Shown here one piece after another: positions 44,383 to 55,727 of a stretch of DNA of 64,000 nucleotides. Source of the DNA: Sandaracinaceae bacterium (GTDB lineage Bacteria; Myxococcota_A; Polyangia; Polyangiales; Houyiibacteriaceae). Numbering within the stretch: position 1 is the first letter of the stretch; every line of letters begins with the position of its first letter. The stretch spans positions 372,001 to 436,000 of the forward strand of contig JADJJE010000003.1 in the NCBI GenBank assembly GCA_016706685.1. The letters run 5' to 3'. A model generated the notes under the pieces. The model saw only the letters and a program-made list of their open reading frames with translations, ran no database searches and was not told where the DNA came from. The position numbers and the translations under genes are program-made.

Positions 44383-45318
44383 ATGCGCGTACTGGTCACT
44401 GGGGGAGCAGGCTTCATCGGGAGCCACATCGCGGACGCCTTGCTGGCGCGAGGCCACGAGGTGCTCGTGGTAGACGACCTCAGCTCTGGACGGCGCCACA
44501 ACGTCCCGACCGACGCACGCTTCCAGGAGCTCGACATCCGCGACGGTGAGGGTGTGGAGCGCTGCCTGACCGAGTTCGCCCCGGCCGTGATCTGCCACCA
44601 GGCCGCGCAGACCAGCGTGAGCGTCAGCACGCGCGAGCCGCTGCGCGATGCCTCCATCAACATCCTGGGCAGCCTCAACATCCTGGGCGCGGCCCGCAAG
44701 CTGGGCATCGATCGGCTGGTGTTCGCCAGCACCGGCGGCGCCATCTACGGCGAGGTGCCTGCGCCCGAGCGCGCCGAGACCACCTGGGTGCCGAAGCCCG
44801 TGAGCCCATATGCGTGCTCCAAGTACGCGTTCGAGAGCTACCTGTCGGGCGCGCGCGTGGAGTACGGCTTCGAGTCCACCGTGCTGCGCTACGCGAACGT
44901 GTACGGCCCGCGTCAGGACCCGCACGGCGAGGCCGGCGTGGTGGCCATCTTCTGCGATCGCCTGCGGGCCGGGCAGGCGCTGCGCGTGAACGCCATGCAC
45001 CAGCTGGGCGACCGCGGCTGCGTGCGCGACTACGTGTACGTGGCGAACGTGGTGGAGGCCAACGTGCGCGCCGTGGAGGGGCGGCTCACCGCCAAGGTGC
45101 TGAACGTGGGCACCGGCGAGGAGTGCGACACCCAGCAGCTGGCCGAGACGCTGTCACGCGCCTTCGGGGTGGCGCCCAACCTGACGTTCGGCGAGCGGCG
45201 CGAGGGTGACCTGCTGCGCTCGGTGCTGGCTCCGAGCGCAGAACTGGCGGACATGCAGCTGGTGGGGCTTCCCGAGGGGCTGGGTGCCACGGCGGAGTGG
45301 TACCGCTCGGTGAAGTGA
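44383..45318 (+). CDS. NAD-dependent sugar epimerase/dehydratase, UDP-glucose 4-epimerase-like
   Basis: A 311-residue extended-SDR enzyme. The NAD motif TGGAGFIGSH lies at 6-15. Catalytic residues are Ser116 (FASTGGAIYGE) and Tyr143-x-x-x-Lys147 (YACSKYAF). RYANVYGPRQDPHGEAGVV is typical of GalE-like proteins that act on UDP-sugars. The ribosome-binding site GAAGGAG is excellent. It is likely to supply a nucleotide sugar for surface polysaccharide. It stands alone, convergent with the PEGA kinase one base away. Confidence 0.9.
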   Translation: MRVLVTGGAGFIGSHIADALLARGHEVLVVDDLSSGRRHNVPTDARFQELDIRDGEGVERCLTEFAPAVICHQAAQTSVSVSTREPLRDASINILGSLNILGAARKLGIDRLVFASTGGAIYGEVPAPERAETTWVPKPVSPYACSKYAFESYLSGARVEYGFESTVLRYANVYGPRQDPHGEAGVVAIFCDRLRAGQALRVNAMHQLGDRGCVRDYVYVANVVEANVRAVEGRLTAKVLNVGTGEECDTQQLAETLSRAFGVAPNLTFGERREGDLLRSVLAPSAELADMQLVGLPEGLGATAEWYRSVK

Positions 45319-45319
45319 G

Positions 45320-47020
45320 TCACGGCTCGAGCTCGAGCTCCACGCGCCGCGACTGACCCGCCATGATCTGCACGATGCGGCGCGCGGTGGGGCCCTCGGT
45401 CCCTGCGGCCACCGTGTGGCGACCAGGGCGCAGGCTGACTTCGGTGGGAGCGCGACCCATGTAGCGACCGTCCACCCAGACGTCGCCCCAAGGGACCACG
45501 GTCACGCGCAGCGTGCCGGGGCGGGCGTCGTCGGGGGGCGCGGTGTTGTCGTCCGGCGTGGGCGGAGCGCTCGCGTCGGGCTCGGGGGCCTCGGCGGGCG
45601 CCGTGTCTGGACCGAGAGTTGGCGCAGCGGCCGGCGCAGGACGCAGCGAGGGAGGCGCGGTGGCCTGGACAGACGGGGCGCCGAGAGGCCGACCTGCCAC
45701 TGCGGCGCTGGCCGTGACGGGAAGCGAGGCCGTGGGGAGACCCGGTACCACCGTCGTCTGCGTGCGCCCGACCGTGCCCGGCGCGGAGACCGCTGCGCTG
45801 GCCGTCACAGCTGGTGCTGAGGTGGCGCCGCGGGGGCCCCGCGCGAGCGCGGCGCTGTTCGGGGGCGCATCACCCGCACGGGGCGCCGCGCGGAGCGGAC
45901 CCGTCGCGAGCCACGTCGCACCCAGCAGCACGGCCGAGAGCGCCGTGACGAGCAGCGCCAACCCCAGCCCACGACGCCGCGGTGGCGCAGGCTCGGCCGT
46001 GCGCGGCGGCAGCACCACGGTCTCCGACGCAGCCTGCAAGCCCAGCGCCATGGCCGGCACGTGGTCGAGGCGCGTGTCGCCAACCTCCTCGCGCTGCGCC
46101 GCCACGTGCTCGCGTGTGTCGAGGCCGCCGCGCAGCTCGTCCACCTCACGCCCCAGCCGCCGCCGCGCTTGGTGCAGCCCGGGCAGCAGCGCCAGCTGCT
46201 CGATGAGCGCGGTGGCGCTGGGCGTGCGCGCCTCGCGGTCCGTATGCAGCAGCCCCTCGATGGCGCCCAGCAGCGCGGGCGGCGTGTCGGCCGGCGCCAG
46301 CTCCCGCACGTGGGGCCGCTCGCCCTCGGCGATGCGCCGCATGATCTCCACGTCGTGCCCGCCATGGAAAGGGCGCTGCCCGCACAGGCACTCGAACAGC
46401 AGCACCCCCAGCGCAAACAGGTCTGCGCGCCCATCCAGCTCTTCGCCGCGGATCTGCTCGGGCGACATGTACGCGATCTTCCCGCGCACCCCCGTGCTGG
46501 TGGTGGGCGCCGCGCTGCTCATCACGCGCGCCACGCCGAAGTCGGTGAGCTTGATCTCGCCCGTGCGGCTGAGCATCACGTTGGCGGGCGAGACGTCGCG
46601 ATGCACCACGCCGTGCTCGACCCCGTGCGCGTAGCGAAGCGCGTAGCCCAGGTCGAGAGCCAGCCGCGCCACCAGCGTGGGCGGCAGCACACGCCCCGGC
46701 CGGGACGTCAGGTAGTCGCGCAGGTCCACGCCGTCGATGAGCTCGAGGGCCAGGTACTGGGTGCCCAAGACGTCGCCGAACTCCACCACGCTGACGATGC
46801 CCGAGTGGCGCAACGTGGAGGCGATGCTGGCCTCGCGGTGGAACTGGCGCAGGAAGCTCGGGTCCCCCGCGAACGCGGGCAGTACCCGCTTGAGGCACAC
46901 GCGCTGCTCCACCCCGTGCAGCCCACGGCGCAGCGCCAGAAACGTCTCGGCCATGCCACCCACGCCGAGCCGCCGCACGATTTGGTAGGGCCCGAACAGG
47001 CGCGCGTCCGTCTCGCTCAC
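45320..47020 (-). CDS. Membrane Ser/Thr protein kinase with PEGA domain
   Basis: A 566-residue kinase. The kinase domain covers about 10-280: glycine loop LGVGGMAETF, Lys44 (VCLKRV), catalytic Asp142 (HRDVSPAN), DFG 160-162, SPE in YMSPEQI. A juxtamembrane region leads to a membrane helix (about 351-374), a long Ala/Pro/Thr linker and a C-terminal PEGA domain (about 505-566; GDVWVDGRYMGRAPTEVSL) outside the membrane. GTG 47020 is preferred because the kinase fold begins right after it; an ATG at 47080 would add 20 residues of poor quality. Substrates are unknown. Confidence 0.93.
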   Translation of the reverse strand: MSETDARLFGPYQIVRRLGVGGMAETFLALRRGLHGVEQRVCLKRVLPAFAGDPSFLRQFHREASIASTLRHSGIVSVVEFGDVLGTQYLALELIDGVDLRDYLTSRPGRVLPPTLVARLALDLGYALRYAHGVEHGVVHRDVSPANVMLSRTGEIKLTDFGVARVMSSAAPTTSTGVRGKIAYMSPEQIRGEELDGRADLFALGVLLFECLCGQRPFHGGHDVEIMRRIAEGERPHVRELAPADTPPALLGAIEGLLHTDREARTPSATALIEQLALLPGLHQARRRLGREVDELRGGLDTREHVAAQREEVGDTRLDHVPAMALGLQAASETVVLPPRTAEPAPPRRRGLGLALLVTALSAVLLGATWLATGPLRAAPRAGDAPPNSAALARGPRGATSAPAVTASAAVSAPGTVGRTQTTVVPGLPTASLPVTASAAVAGRPLGAPSVQATAPPSLRPAPAAAPTLGPDTAPAEAPEPDASAPPTPDDNTAPPDDARPGTLRVTVVPWGDVWVDGRYMGRAPTEVSLRPGRHTVAAGTEGPTARRIVQIMAGQSRRVELELEP

Positions 47021-47110
47021 GACCGCGCCTCTAGCAGAGGTGGGTAAAGTCAGCCAACCGACTACACCAGCCCACTTCATATGACACGGGATGACCCGCG
47101 GGTTTGTTGC

Positions 47111-47116
47111 TACGCT
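47111..47116 (+). promoter_or_regulatory. TANNNT -10-like hexamer (TACGCT)
   Basis: TACGCT is followed by 8 nt and the GTG at 47125. There is no Shine-Dalgarno sequence. Confidence 0.35.
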
Positions 47117-47124
47117 CGCGGCCC

Positions 47125-47886
47125 GTGAACGATGTGCGCCACGAGAGAGAGCCGAGCCAAGGCACCCGAGGGCTGCCCTTGCCCGAAGGCGTGAGCGAGA
47201 CGTCCCCGCTCGCCCGCGAGGCCATCCGCGTGTACGGCCGCTACGAGGTAGAGGTCATCGAGGCCTACACGCTGTGCCCGTGGGCCGAGCGCTCACGCCG
47301 CGAGGGGCACACGCGCCAGCTGGTGCTGGACGAGCCACTCGACGCCGACCGGGTGCTGGCCGCCATCGACGTGCTGGCCGCCGACGCACGCGTGGAGGTG
47401 GGCTTCCTGCTGTTCCCCTGCTGCACCCTGCCGCGCGTGGCGTTCGAGCGCTTCGTGTCGGGGCTGCGCGACCGCGACCAGCAGCGCGGGGCTGCCTTTG
47501 CTGCGGCGGCGTTCCACCCCGACGCGCCGGCCGATCTGAGCGACCCCTATCGCCTGGTGCCGTTCATCCGCCGCTCGCCGGACCCCACCATCCAGCTCAT
47601 TCGTCGCAGCGTGCTCGAGTCCGTGCGCCGGCCAGGCGATGGCGGCACCGGGTACATCGACCCGAGCTCCATCACCGACCTGGTGGCGTTCTTCAAGAAC
47701 CCGCCGAAGCCGCCGCTGCACGAGCGCGTGGCCCAGGCCAACCTCGAGCAGATCGAGCGCGTGGGCGTGGCGCCCGTGGAGCAGGTGCTGAGCGACATCC
47801 GCGCCGACCGCGCGCGCGCCTACGCCGAGGTGCTGGGAGCAGACCACCCGGCTGTGGGGCTCTGGCCAAACGCTCCGCCTGCCTGA
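47125..47886 (+). CDS. DUF1415-family protein
   Basis: A 253-residue cytoplasmic protein. Phrases match the DUF1415 family: YTLCPWAERSRREGHTRQLV (compare LNLCPFA), FHPDAP and the PFIRRSPDPTIQLIR block. The function of the family is not established. An N-terminal extension of about 45 residues precedes the conserved region. GTG 47125 was chosen since the TTG further upstream would overlap the -10-like hexamer. It stands alone and converges on the rhomboid gene. Confidence 0.8.
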   Translation: MNDVRHEREPSQGTRGLPLPEGVSETSPLAREAIRVYGRYEVEVIEAYTLCPWAERSRREGHTRQLVLDEPLDADRVLAAIDVLAADARVEVGFLLFPCCTLPRVAFERFVSGLRDRDQQRGAAFAAAAFHPDAPADLSDPYRLVPFIRRSPDPTIQLIRRSVLESVRRPGDGGTGYIDPSSITDLVAFFKNPPKPPLHERVAQANLEQIERVGVAPVEQVLSDIRADRARAYAEVLGADHPAVGLWPNAPPA

Positions 47887-47893
47887 GGGCAGG
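47878..47893. terminator. Hairpin between convergent genes
   Basis: CCTGCC (47878-47883), loop TGAG, GGCAGG (47888-47893). The stop codon of the DUF1415 gene lies in the loop. The stop of the convergent rhomboid gene is 10 nt further. There is no T-tract. Confidence 0.4.
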
Positions 47894-47903
47894 AGGGCGT
47901 TGC

Positions 47904-48770
47904 CTACGCGGCCCGCCGACGCGCGAAGCCGGCGCTCACGGCGCCCCACAGCATGCCCAGGACCAGCCCACCGGCGTGCGCCCAGTTGGCCATGTTCATG
48001 ACGCCCAGGAAGCCCAGCAGCATCCAGAACAGCATGAAGATGATGGTGCTCTGCGCGGGCATGATGGGGCTGCGTGGGTCCAGCCGCCCACGGACCCACA
48101 CGAAGCCCAAGAGGCCGTAGACCACGCCGCTCAGGCCCATGGCGCTGTGCCGCGTGATGAAGCCCTCCGCCAGGATGCCACCCACGCCGAAGACCAGCAC
48201 CTGCATGAGCAGGTAGCGCGAGCGGAAGTGGTACTCGATGGCGCTCCCCAGCTGGTGCACCCACATCATGTTGAAGATCAGGTGGAGCCAGCCGATGTGG
48301 AAGACCGCCGGCAAGAACAGGCGCCACCACTCCCCGCGGGTGGTGATGGCGTTCCAATCGAAGCCGAAGAGCTCGGTGTAGAGGTCCCCCACCTTGGTGA
48401 AGTAGGCGACGATGCCGCTCAGGACGATGAGCCCCAGGCTGACCGTGCCGATGGCCGGGGCCTCGTGAGCGCGCGCCTGCTCGGCCTGTGCACGTTCCGT
48501 GCGACGATGCGCCTCGCGCTCCTCGGCCGTGCGGGTGCGACGCGTGGCCCCGGCCCGGGCGGCCAGGTCGGCGATGCGTGGGTCCCGAGGATCCGTGACG
48601 TAGGCCTCGAGCAGCTCTTCCGCGAAGTCCATGTCGGACTGCGCGTGGACCCACACGCCAAAGCTGCCGTCCGCCTCGAGCTTCACCGAGGCCGCGACGT
48701 CACCGCCCACGAGCGCGTCACGCAGGAACTGTGCCTCGCGGCGTTCTTCGCGGCTCGTGAGCTTTCGCAT
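47904..48770 (-). CDS. Rhomboid-family intramembrane serine protease
   Basis: A 288-residue protein. A cytoplasmic N-terminal region (1-105) with a charged helix is followed by about six membrane helices. Catalytic Ser214 sits in MGLSGVVYG and catalytic His265 in NWAHAGG; H163 and N167 (HLIFNMMW) fit the oxyanion side. It should cleave membrane proteins within or near the bilayer. The ATG at 48770 follows TAGGCT by 8 nt. It is downstream of cobU with a 46-nt gap that holds this hexamer. Confidence 0.92.
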   Translation of the reverse strand: MRKLTSREERREAQFLRDALVGGDVAASVKLEADGSFGVWVHAQSDMDFAEELLEAYVTDPRDPRIADLAARAGATRRTRTAEEREAHRRTERAQAEQARAHEAPAIGTVSLGLIVLSGIVAYFTKVGDLYTELFGFDWNAITTRGEWWRLFLPAVFHIGWLHLIFNMMWVHQLGSAIEYHFRSRYLLMQVLVFGVGGILAEGFITRHSAMGLSGVVYGLLGFVWVRGRLDPRSPIMPAQSTIIFMLFWMLLGFLGVMNMANWAHAGGLVLGMLWGAVSAGFARRRAA

Positions 48771-48778
48771 GGGCGGTC

Positions 48779-48784
48779 AGCCTA
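48779..48784 (-). promoter_or_regulatory. TANNNT -10-like hexamer (TAGGCT)
   Basis: On the minus strand TAGGCT is followed by 8 nt and the ATG at 48770 of the rhomboid gene. Confidence 0.35.
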
Positions 48785-48816
48785 GCAGGCCGAAGCCGAG
48801 CGCGCATTTGGAGGGG

Positions 48817-49356
48817 CTACGTGACGAGCGCGATGGGAGCCGGCCGCAGCCGGAGCAGGACCCCGAGCTGTGCGAAGATCAGCTCGTCGGCCTCGCGACC
48901 CAGGCGCTGGTGGGCACGCCCCGCGATGTCCCGAAAGCGCCGCGCGAGGGCGTGCTCCGGCACGATGCCCATGCCTACCTCGTTGGTCACGATCAGGACT
49001 TCACACGGCAGTGCCCCGAGTGCGGCCACCAGCTGCTCCACACGCGCCTCGATCTGCACGTCGGTCAGCCCCGCCAGGAGCAAGTTGGACAGCCACAGCG
49101 TGAGGCAGTCGATCACCACCACCGACGCCCCAGCGCAGTGGCGCAACGCCTCTTCGAGAGCCTCCGGCACCTCCACGGTGACGAAGCGCCCGCCCCGGTC
49201 GTTCTGGTGTGCAGCCACGCGCGCGCGCATCTCGTCGTCGAACGCCACGGCCGTGGCCAGGAAGCGGCGCTCACCCTCGTGCAAGGCGGCGCGTTCCTCG
49301 GCGTAGCGGCTCTTCCCCGAGCGCGCTCCACCGCCGATGACGACCAGGTGTGCCAC
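48817..49356 (-). CDS. cobU: Adenosylcobinamide kinase/adenosylcobinamide-phosphate guanylyltransferase
   Basis: A 179-residue enzyme of normal CobU/CobP length. It has the P-loop GGARSGKS (about 9-16), the VVIDCLTLWLSNLL segment and EVLIVTNEVGMGIVPE, both diagnostic of the family. It phosphorylates adenosylcobinamide and adds GMP during assembly of the cobalamin lower-ligand loop. No other cobalamin genes are nearby. GTG start, 9 nt after the preceding stop, so it is probably co-transcribed with the signal-peptidase-like gene. Confidence 0.95.
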   Translation of the reverse strand: MAHLVVIGGGARSGKSRYAEERAALHEGERRFLATAVAFDDEMRARVAAHQNDRGGRFVTVEVPEALEEALRHCAGASVVVIDCLTLWLSNLLLAGLTDVQIEARVEQLVAALGALPCEVLIVTNEVGMGIVPEHALARRFRDIAGRAHQRLGREADELIFAQLGVLLRLRPAPIALVT

Positions 49357-49365
49357 CCGCCCCGC

Positions 49366-49986
49366 TCAGTTGATGGTGTCGAGCACGCTGTGGTCGAACT
49401 CGATGCGGTGCGGCGCGGTGGTCCAGCGCATGAAGATGCGGCCCACGCAGTTGCTGGGGTTCACGGGCCCGAACGTGCGGCTGTCGAAGCGATGCGGCAG
49501 CCGGTTGTCGCCCATCAGGAAGATGCCGTCGCGCACCACGATGTTGCGCGTGCGGAAACCCACGCGCGAGTCCTGCATGAAGAGGTGTTCTTCACCGCTG
49601 CGTGCCTCGCGGCCGATGATCACCGAGTACGCTTGCGTCTCCCCGTTCATGGTGAAGGACACCGTGCGGTCGATGTTGCGGTCGGGGGAGTGTCCGTCGA
49701 TCTTCATGAAGCCGCGGTCTGCCGAGATGGTGGCGCCGGGGCGCGCGATGAAGCGCCCCACCACGTAGCCCGCGCCCGCTGGATGACGGCACACCAAGAG
49801 GTCCCCGAACTCGGGCGTGCCGCCCTTGCTGTTCCACATGAGGACGGTCTCGCCCGCGAGCAGCGTGGGAGCCATGCCGTCATCGGAGATCATGACGGGC
49901 GTCACGAAGAAGGCCCGCAGGACGCCCGCGATGGCGCCGCAGACGGCGAGGACGCCGAGGAGGAACTTGAGGGAGGCTTTGGTCAC
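49366..49986 (-). CDS. Signal peptidase I-like protein lacking the catalytic Ser/Lys dyad
   Basis: A 206-residue homologue of type I signal peptidase (S26). An N-terminal helix (about 7-25) is followed by the periplasmic fold, and the conserved C-terminal GDNRLPHRFDSRTFGPV (box E) is intact. In box B, where active enzymes have a nucleophile Ser before Met (SGSMxPT), this protein reads SDDGMAPT, with Gly37 at the nucleophile position. In box D, where active enzymes have a general-base Lys (VKRVxxxPG), it reads VGRFIARPG, with Gly77. Both catalytic residues appear lost. It is probably a pseudoenzyme, perhaps a binding or regulatory protein. GTG start. Confidence 0.85.
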   Translation of the reverse strand: MTKASLKFLLGVLAVCGAIAGVLRAFFVTPVMISDDGMAPTLLAGETVLMWNSKGGTPEFGDLLVCRHPAGAGYVVGRFIARPGATISADRGFMKIDGHSPDRNIDRTVSFTMNGETQAYSVIIGREARSGEEHLFMQDSRVGFRTRNIVVRDGIFLMGDNRLPHRFDSRTFGPVNPSNCVGRIFMRWTTAPHRIEFDHSVLDTIN

Positions 49987-50050
49987 GAGGTGGGAGGATG
50001 AGCCCTTTCGGGCGTTCGGCCAACTTCGAGCAAGTGGGCCACAGCGAGCG

Positions 50051-52554
50051 TCAGTCGAGCGCGACGCGGACGCCCGCGCTCAGGGTGAAGCGCCCGATGG
50101 CGTCTTGGAAGTCGTTGGTGAAGCCATAGCGGAAGCCGAGGCTGAACGTGGCGGGGCCCACCAGCGCGCTCAGGCCCAGGCCCGCGCCCAGCGCCGTGAA
50201 GAGGCCGCCATCGGCGCGCCCGATGCTGCTGTCCACCTCGAGGCCCAGGTAGAGCGCGTCCAGCAGCTGGACGTCGGCGCCGTAGGCGGAGGCCCACAGG
50301 AACGGGCCAGCGCCGTCCATGCCGAGCAGCGCGCCCTGACGCGTGCGCAGCAGGAAACGGTCGCCCAGCCGGTAGCTGAGCGCCACCGACGGGCCGAGGC
50401 GCACGCGCTCGATGCCCTCACGCTCGCCACCCGTCGGGAACCACGCGCTCAGGTCTACATAGAGCGACAGGTCATGGCGCGTGAGCAGGCGGTAGCCCAC
50501 CCACGCCTGGAGGTCTCGGTCGCCGCGCTCGGCCGGCACCACGCCGCTCTCCGCCACGTCGATGGCGTGCGCGATGCCGAGGCGCAGCTGATCGGTGGGT
50601 GCGGCCTCGATGCCCACGGTCGCGCGCCAGTAGCCCTGGTCCTGCGCCATGCGGCCCTGATGGCTGAGCATGGTGAAGCCACCGCTGCCCACACGCCGGT
50701 CGTTCACGAGGCCCATCAAGCTGGGGTGCGCGGCGAGTCCGAAGGCCTCTTGCGGGCGTGCCGCGGCGACGTGCGTGGGGGCCTCGGTCACCACGGGCGG
50801 AGGCGGCGTGACCGCGGGCGCAGGCGCGTCGGGCTCTTGCACGTTGACGGTCAGCTCGGCGATGGGCGAGGGCGGCACGCTGACCGGCTGGGGCTGCGGC
50901 TCGGGCTCGGTGCCGGTGGGAGGCTCCGTGGGCTCCGTGGGCTCGGTAGGCTCCGTGGGCTCCGTTGGCGTCGCGGGCTCTTCGGGCAGCGGCTCGACCG
51001 CCACCACCGTCAGCTCGAAGTTGGCGGGCGCGCTGGGGCTCGCCACGAGCGTGACCACCAGCCGGCCCTCGTCCTGCTCCACGTGCTGGATCTCGACGCC
51101 CTCGGGCGCGATGACCCGCAGCTCCGGCAGGGGCTGCGTGGCGTCCAGCGTGAAGGTCACCTCTTGCGGGTTGCCGCGCGTAACGGAGGCCGGCGCGCCG
51201 GGCTCGAGGCCCTCCACCGTGATGGCGGGCTGCTCCACCTGGACGGCGAGCGCGGGCTGCGAGCCGCCGCCCGTGGCGGTGCAGGTGAGCTCGGCCAGCC
51301 CCGGCCGCGTGAACACGCCCTCGGCTGCCGCGGGGCCGTCGGCCAACCCACAGAGAAACCCGTCCGGGCTGAAGAAGCGGGTCCCGCGCAGCACGGCAGG
51401 GGCGGTGGCAGGGCGGCCCCAGTCCCCCTCCACCACGCTGGTGCGGTCGGGCTCGGGCGCGCCGGGCGGCTGCAGGCCCACCAGCGACACCGTGAGCGGG
51501 ATGCGCTCGCTGGGCCGGCTCTCGAGGCGCGAGGCGTCGATGGTGGCCAGCGCCAAGTAGTAGGTGCCGGCGGGCAGCCGGTGCACCTCGAAGCGATGGA
51601 TGGTGGCGGGCGCTTGCACCGCCGCGATCAGCCCGCCGCCGTCCTCCTCGGTGGACAGCTCCACGCGGTAGTAGGCTGCGCCGGGCACCTCGGCCCACTC
51701 GCCGACGAGGGTGCCGCCGGCGCCCACCACACCGATGACGCTGCGGCGCGTCTCGCCGGTGAGGGTGGGGGTGGCGGGCAGCGGGCGCGGCCGAGCGGGC
51801 CGCTCACCACGCACCACGGTGGAGCCGTAGCCCGGGCGCACCGTGACAGGGGCTCCCGTGGCACCGCGCACGCGCGCCGAGCCACCGCTGTGGTTGGACA
51901 CCACGCTGCTGCCCTCTTGGTCCACTGTGACCACGGAGGAGCCGCCGTTGAGCTCGGTCTCGCCGCTGGGGGTGGCCACTTGCAGGCGCAGGTCCCCCAG
52001 GCGGCTGCGCAGCGTGCCGCGCTCCAGGGTGGCCTGGCTGGTCCGGCGCCGCGCCGTGCTCTCGGCCGTGCCACCGTAGATGATCACCAGCGTGTTCTCG
52101 CGCATCTGGATCGCCGACTCGTCGCGGAAGGTCACCTCGGCGCTGGCCGACTCTTCGGTGCTCACGTGCCAGCCACGGTAGAGACCGAGCCCTCTGCGGG
52201 CGGACCGCCAGTCGGCCGAGCTGGACGAGCGCGCCTGGACGTCTCGTGCGGTGCGGGTGACGCGCGCGTCGGGCGCGTTGGGGTTGCGCACCGGGATGGT
52301 GATGGTCACCCCGGGCCGGATGTTACTGGCGTCCGAGCCCATATGGGGGTTGTAGCGATAGATGACCTCGTGGCACTGCCGCGGGTTCCCGAAGAAGCGC
52401 TGCGCGATGCCGTAGCAGGTGTCGCCCACCTGGATGGTGTAGAGGATGGTGTCTTCGCCGCCGCCGTCCTGGGCAGCGGCCGGCGCGCGCAGCACGAGCG
52501 CGAGCGCGGTCACGAGGAGGGCACCGAGTACGGCGCGCTGAGAGGTCCTTGGCA

Positions 52555-52558
<4 letters not shown>
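50051..52558 (-). CDS. LysM-FecR protein with C-terminal outer-membrane barrel
   Basis: An 835-residue exported protein. After a signal peptide (about 1-29) comes a LysM peptidoglycan-binding domain (about 38-92; IQVGDTCYGIAQRFFGNPRQ). A FecR-like beta domain follows (about 120-250; ENTLVIIYGG, GSSVVTVDQEGSSVVSNHSG), then Ig-like modules, a TEP tandem repeat (about 535-550) and a C-terminal barrel of about 230 residues ending GRFTLSAGVRVALD. It should link peptidoglycan to the outer membrane. The ATG overlaps the kinase stop by 4 nt, placing it in the envelope-signalling operon. Confidence 0.9.
50921..50970. repeat. 9-bp tandem repeat encoding Thr-Glu-Pro
   Basis: Imperfect copies of a 9-bp unit (GGCTCCGTG on the plus strand) run in tandem, five to six times. 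On the coding (minus) strand they encode repeated TEP in the linker before the barrel. Copy number may vary between strains. Confidence 0.7.
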
Positions 52559-53876
<1,318 letters not shown>

Positions 53877-53880
<4 letters not shown>

Positions 53881-55727
53881 AGGCGCACCTCGTACACGTG
53901 CACCGGCAGGGCGCGCCCGGTCATGACGCGCTCGCCCATGTCGACGAAGTCGTAGCCGCCGTCCGACAGGTTCTTGGTGGCCTGCGTGGCCAGGATCTGC
54001 TGCGGCCGGGCGATGGCCTCGAGGCGCGCGGCCACGTTCACCGTGTCGCCGATGGCCGTGTACTCCATGCGGCTCTCGGAGCCCACGTTGCCCACGATGG
54101 CGGGCCCCGAGTTCACGCCGATGGCCAGCTCGATGCGCACGCCGTACTTCGTGTACCAGCCCTCGTTGCCCACCTCCACGAAGCGCAGCATGTCTTCGGC
54201 GGCGGCCAGCGCGCGGTCGGCATGATCATCGGCGGGCGTGGCGGCGCCCCACACGGCCATCACGCAGTCACCGATGAACTTGTCGATGGTGCCACCGTGC
54301 TTGAAGACCACCTCGGTGAGCACCGTGAAGAGCTCGTTCAAGAGGCCCACCACCTGCTCGGCGCCCAGCTGGTCGGTCATGGGCGTGAAGGCCACCACGT
54401 CGGCGAACAGCACCGAGATCTCGCGGCGCGAGCCGCCGAGGTGCATGTCCTGCTCCCGCTTGACCACGCAGTCCACGATCTCGGCCGGCAGGTAGCGCCC
54501 GAGGTCCCCGCGGATGGCCTCTTCCCGCCGGATGCGGCGCTCGCTGGCCTGGAGGTCGGCCGCCGCGTTGCTCATGACGTCGCCCAGCACGCCGAACTCG
54601 TCCAGCGTGCGCAGCGTGACGCGCTTGTCCCAGCGCCGCGCGGCCAGGTCTTCGGCGAACATGGAGAGCGCGCGGATGGGCCGCGTGACCTGGCGCGCCA
54701 CGATGAACGCCGCGATCAGCGCGAGCGCGATGGCCACGCCCACCACCACCAGGATCACGGCGCGCATCTCGCGCGGAGCGGCATAGGCCTTCTCCTCGGG
54801 CACCTGCACCACGATGGTGAAGCGCCGCTGGTGGGACCAGAACGCCGTGCTGATGGTGGGCACGCCGTCCGAGTTGATGTTGGGCCCCACGCCGATGAAG
54901 TCCCGCACCTCGCTGCGGGCATTGGGGCCCACCAGCTGTTCCAGCTCGGGCGCGGCGTCGAGCGCGGCGGCGCGCGCTCGGTCTAGGTGCACGATGAGCC
55001 GCCCGTTGGCGTCGGCCACGAACACGTCGTCGCCACCGAAGTCGGAGCTGGCCAGCTCTTCCACGCGGGCCTGGACGGGCTCGAGCGACACCAGGCTGGC
55101 CGCGAAGCCGCTGACCTGCTCGCCCACGCGCAGCGGGATGGCCAAGAGCACGCGCGGCGCGTGGCCCTCGTCCACCACGGACTCGCCGGTGCCCACCTCT
55201 TGACCCTCGGCCTCGGCGCGCACCGCCGCCGGCAGCTGCTCGGGCGGCTCCACACGGGCGCCTGGCTCACGGATGACGGCGATGCGCGCGCCGCTCGGGT
55301 CGTAGATGGCGACGTGATCGAGCGACTCCCACGCGGCCACCACGTTGGTGGCGAGCGACTCCACCACCGCCTCGTCGATGCTGGGGTCCGTGATGGTGCG
55401 ACCCACCAGGTCGAGGCCATCTTGCGCGGCGCGCAGCTCCCCCTCGATCATCGCCTGGATGTTGCCGACCACCTGCGCGCGGTACTCGCGGTTCAGCTTC
55501 TCCACCGTGCTGGTGGCGTCGCGGATGACCAGGATGCCCACCACCGTGAGCGGGATGACGGTGAGCAGCGCGGCCAGGAACGTGAGCTTCGCCCGAAAGG
55601 GCAGCTTGGCCCGCTCCACCGTGCGGGCGCGCCGCACGCTGCTGGACGATGACGCCAGCGGGTCACCATCGGGTCGCGACGAGAAGGCCCCCTGCCGGGC
55701 GGGGTCGCTTTCGAAGGGGTTGCTCAT
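53877..55727 (-). CDS. Membrane adenylate cyclase, class III, with extracellular sensor and HAMP
   Basis: A 616-residue enzyme. Helix one (about 45-68), a periplasmic Cache-like sensor (about 70-320), helix two (about 325-348), HAMP (about 350-400) and a class III cyclase domain (about 435-610). Catalytic residues: metal Asp in SVLFADVVAFT, Lys and Asp in DKFIGDCVMAVWG, Asp in YTAIGDTVN, and Asn/Arg in VNVAARLE. The Lys/Asp pair fits adenylate rather than guanylate cyclase. ATG 55727 overlaps the barrel-protein stop by 4 nt; the downstream kinase starts inside its stop. Confidence 0.92.

Noticed and set aside
50921..50970. Tandem repeat as a possible CRISPR or satellite element
   Set aside because: The 9-bp unit is in frame with the LysM-FecR protein and encodes a TEP linker, a usual protein feature.
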